Shown: in pieces, positions 32,914 to 34,932 of the stretch
Layout: every line of letters begins with the position of its first letter
How positions within the stretch are numbered: the first letter of the stretch is position 1
DNA from: Alcaligenaceae bacterium
Lineage (GTDB): Bacteria; Pseudomonadota; Gammaproteobacteria; Burkholderiales; Burkholderiaceae_B
Direction of reading: 5' to 3'
DNA length: 34,932 nt
Assembly: GCA_002737415.1 (NCBI GenBank)
Contig: NSIQ01000036.1
Span: forward strand, 1 to 34,932
Position numbers and translations under genes: made by a program
The notes under the pieces: model-generated
Seen by the model: only the letters and a program-made list of their open reading frames with translations
Databases searched by the model: none
Told to the model about the DNA's origin: nothing

Positions 32914-34932
32914 ATGCAATTTTCTGAGTCCTGGCTGCGTACACTCGTCAACCCCCCGATTTCTACGGATGAATTGTCGCATCGGCTGACGATGGCTGGG
33001 CTTGAGGTCGAAGACACCGTGACCGTTGCGCCGGCTTTCTCGGGCGTGGTAGTGGCCTTGATTCAAAGTGCCGAGCCACACCCCAACGCGGACAAGCTGC
33101 GCGTGTGCATGGTGGACGTGGGTGCTGCGGCGCCCTTGCAGATCGTGTGCGGCGCACCAAATGCCGCGGTGGGTTTGAAGGTACCGCTGGCTACGGTTGG
33201 GGCCATTTTGCCCGGCGAGGTCAAGATTGGCGTGGCCACGATGCGTGGCGTTGAGTCGTTTGGTATGTTGTGCTCGTCCAAAGAGTTGGGTCTTTCGCAA
33301 GAGCACGCTGGGCTACTCGTGCTGCCCCCTGAGGCCAAAGTTGGTGACAGCCTACGTGAAGTGCTTGATCTTGACGATACCTTGTTTACTTTAAAACTGA
33401 CGCCAAACCGCGCCGATTGTTTGTCGCTTTTAGGCGTGGCTCGAGAAGTCGCGGCCCTGACGGGCGCCGTGTTAACCCCGCCAAAAACGTCCGCGCTTGT
33501 CCCAAGCTTAACTGAAGTGATTCCGGTTACCGTGCATGCCCCAGAATTATGTGGGCGGTTTGCGGGGCGGGTCGTACGTGGAGTCAACGCGCGCGCCGCA
33601 ACCCCCGAGTGGATGGTTGAGCGCTTAAAGCGGGCAGGGCAGCGCTCGGTGACTGCGCTGGTTGATATTTCGAACTACGTGATGCTGCTGCTGGGTCGAC
33701 CGACCCACGTTTTTGACTTAGACCGCATGCCCGAGAAGCGTATCGAAGTTCGCTGGGCGCGTGCCGGAGAAACACTCACGCTGTTAAACGATCAGACCAT
33801 CGAACTGAACGAGCAGCTGGGCATTATTACCAGTGCAGGAATAGCCGAAAGTCTGGCAGGCATCATGGGGGGTGCTTCGACGGCGGTCTCGCTCGACACG
33901 AAGAGTATTTATGTTGAGGCTGCGTTTTGGTGGCCTCAGGCGATAGCGGGTCGTGCCCGCAAGCTTAAATTAAATTCTGAAGCTAGCCATCGCTTTGAAC
34001 GCGGGGTTGATTTTGAAAATATTCCCGAACATCTTGACCTGATCACCCAATTGATTCTGGACATTTGCGGCGGCCAGGCGGGTCCGATTGACGACCAACA
34101 GTTGGCCGTGCCCACTCGGGATGCTGTCACGATGCGTTTGTCACGTTGTCACCGCGTGCTCGGCGTCAAAGTGAGTCAAGACGACGTCGCTCAGACTTTT
34201 ACGCGACTGGGGTTTGCCTTCGTTCTCGAGGGTGATAAGTTCATTGTTGTGCCGCCAACCTACCGATTTGATCTTCAGATCGAGGAAGACTTAATCGAAG
34301 AAGTCGCTCGCATCATTGGTTTTGAAAGTATCCCGGCTGTGCCGCCGCTGGCGGCCGCCCATATGCGGATGACCCCAGAGACCACGCGTTCGGCTCACAC
34401 CGTGCGCGCAGAGATCGCCGCCCTTGATTATCAAGAGGTGATCAACTTCTCGTTTGTCGAACCAAGCTGGGAAGTTGAGCTTTTGGGACAAGCCGAACCG
34501 ATTCGACTCTTAAATCCGATCGCAAGCCAACTGGCTGTGATGCGCTCATCGTTATTGCCTGGCTTGGTGGCAAATATTCGCTATAACGCGAACCGCAAGC
34601 AAACACGCGTGCGTGTCTTTGAGCTCGGCCGAGTGTATGCGCGTGACTTATCTGTGCAAGACGGCCCGTTGTCCGTCGCTTCAGTGCGTCAGCCGCAACT
34701 TTTGGCGGCGGCGGCATGGGGCGCGGTAACTGAGGATCAATGGGGCGTTGCGAGCCGCGGCATTGATTTCTTTGATGTCAAACGCGATATTGAGGTGCTT
34801 TTTAGCGCACAGGCTGCGCACTTGCGTTTCATCCCTGCCCCGCACAGCTTGCTTCATCCAGGACGAAGCGCGCGTATTGAATTTAAGCAAAAAACCATCG
34901 GTTGGCTCGGAGATTTGCACCCGCGCTGGATG
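32914..34932 (+). CDS. pheT: Phenylalanyl-tRNA synthetase beta subunit (3' end cut by window)
   Basis: Beta subunit, with editing and tRNA-binding roles. From ATG 32914 the frame is open for 673 codons to the last base of the window; the family is about 800 residues, so roughly 130 C-terminal residues, including most of the anticodon-binding domain, are missing. Visible parts: EMAP-like tRNA-binding domain (about 40-150, with PHPNADKLRVCMVDVG and MRGVESFGMLCSSKELGL), B3/B4 editing domain (RPTHVFDLDRM, AGIMGG), B5 domain (RLSRCHRVLGVKVS) and the catalytic-like domain (EEDLIEEVARIIGF, RVFELGRVYAR). The truncation is a window effect, not a mutation. Confidence 0.96.
   Translation, partial: MQFSESWLRTLVNPPISTDELSHRLTMAGLEVEDTVTVAPAFSGVVVALIQSAEPHPNADKLRVCMVDVGAAAPLQIVCGAPNAAVGLKVPLATVGAILPGEVKIGVATMRGVESFGMLCSSKELGLSQEHAGLLVLPPEAKVGDSLREVLDLDDTLFTLKLTPNRADCLSLLGVAREVAALTGAVLTPPKTSALVPSLTEVIPVTVHAPELCGRFAGRVVRGVNARAATPEWMVERLKRAGQRSVTALVDISNYVMLLLGRPTHVFDLDRMPEKRIEVRWARAGETLTLLNDQTIELNEQLGIITSAGIAESLAGIMGGASTAVSLDTKSIYVEAAFWWPQAIAGRARKLKLNSEASHRFERGVDFENIPEHLDLITQLILDICGGQAGPIDDQQLAVPTRDAVTMRLSRCHRVLGVKVSQDDVAQTFTRLGFAFVLEGDKFIVVPPTYRFDLQIEEDLIEEVARIIGFESIPAVPPLAAAHMRMTPETTRSAHTVRAEIAALDYQEVINFSFVEPSWEVELLGQAEPIRLLNPIASQLAVMRSSLLPGLVANIRYNANRKQTRVRVFELGRVYARDLSVQDGPLSVASVRQPQLLAAAAWGAVTEDQWGVASRGIDFFDVKRDIEVLFSAQAAHLRFIPAPHSLLHPGRSARIEFKQKTIGWLGDLHPRWM

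Overview
The window reads as chromosomal DNA of a betaproteobacterium of the order Burkholderiales, probably close to Alcaligenaceae. This rests on recalled gene order and family membership, not on a search: leuC-leuD-leuB-asd-fimV-truA-trpF, a BPSS1780-type membrane protein, a permease-free PTS cassette (EIIA, HPr, EI) beside gshB, and a Tad locus whose CpaF carries an FHA domain. Coding density is high, and no insertion sequence, prophage, CRISPR array or rRNA gene is visible.

Layout. (1) 1-6833: the export half of a Tad (Flp pilus) locus: an unrecognised ORF, cpaB, cpaC, an FHA-cpaF fusion, tadB, tadC and a DUF192 gene. Most junctions overlap by 4-8 nt. No cpaE/tadZ lies between cpaC and cpaF. 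(2) 6730-8504, minus strand: a membrane protein and thrB. (3) 8695-9753: dusA. (4) 9765-11493, minus strand: a CBS-pair protein and a YihY-family membrane protein. (5) 11625-13623: a DUF2069 protein and selO. (6) 13690-22342: aroC, leuC, leuD, leuB, asd, fimV, truA, trpF, which combines aromatic, leucine and aspartate-family biosynthesis with a polar cell-wall protein and tRNA modification. (7) 22339-22496: tRNA-Val(GAC) with its own near-consensus promoter and terminator. (8) 22558-34932: a 67-aa unknown, thrS, infC (ATC start), gshB, PTS EIIA, ptsH, ptsI, ubiK, comM, a 358-nt leader with a five-copy 18-bp tandem repeat, rpmI, rplT, pheS and pheT (cut by the window end).

The most unusual architecture is in region 8. 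The widely conserved translation cluster thrS-infC-rpmI-rplT-pheS-pheT is split: infC is separated from rpmI by about 5.8 kb carrying gshB, the PTS trio, ubiK and comM. Downstream of the split, rpmI-rplT has what looks like its own promoter and a long repeat-bearing leader. Other items worth a second look are the FHA-CpaF fusion with altered phosphothreonine-contact positions, the collagen-like Gly-X-Y tract and short C-terminus of FimV, and the absence of trpB/trpA after trpF.

I found no complete, clearly novel system. The best candidates for new biology are the rewired infC/rpmI region with its repeat leader and the TadZ-less FHA-CpaF Tad locus.
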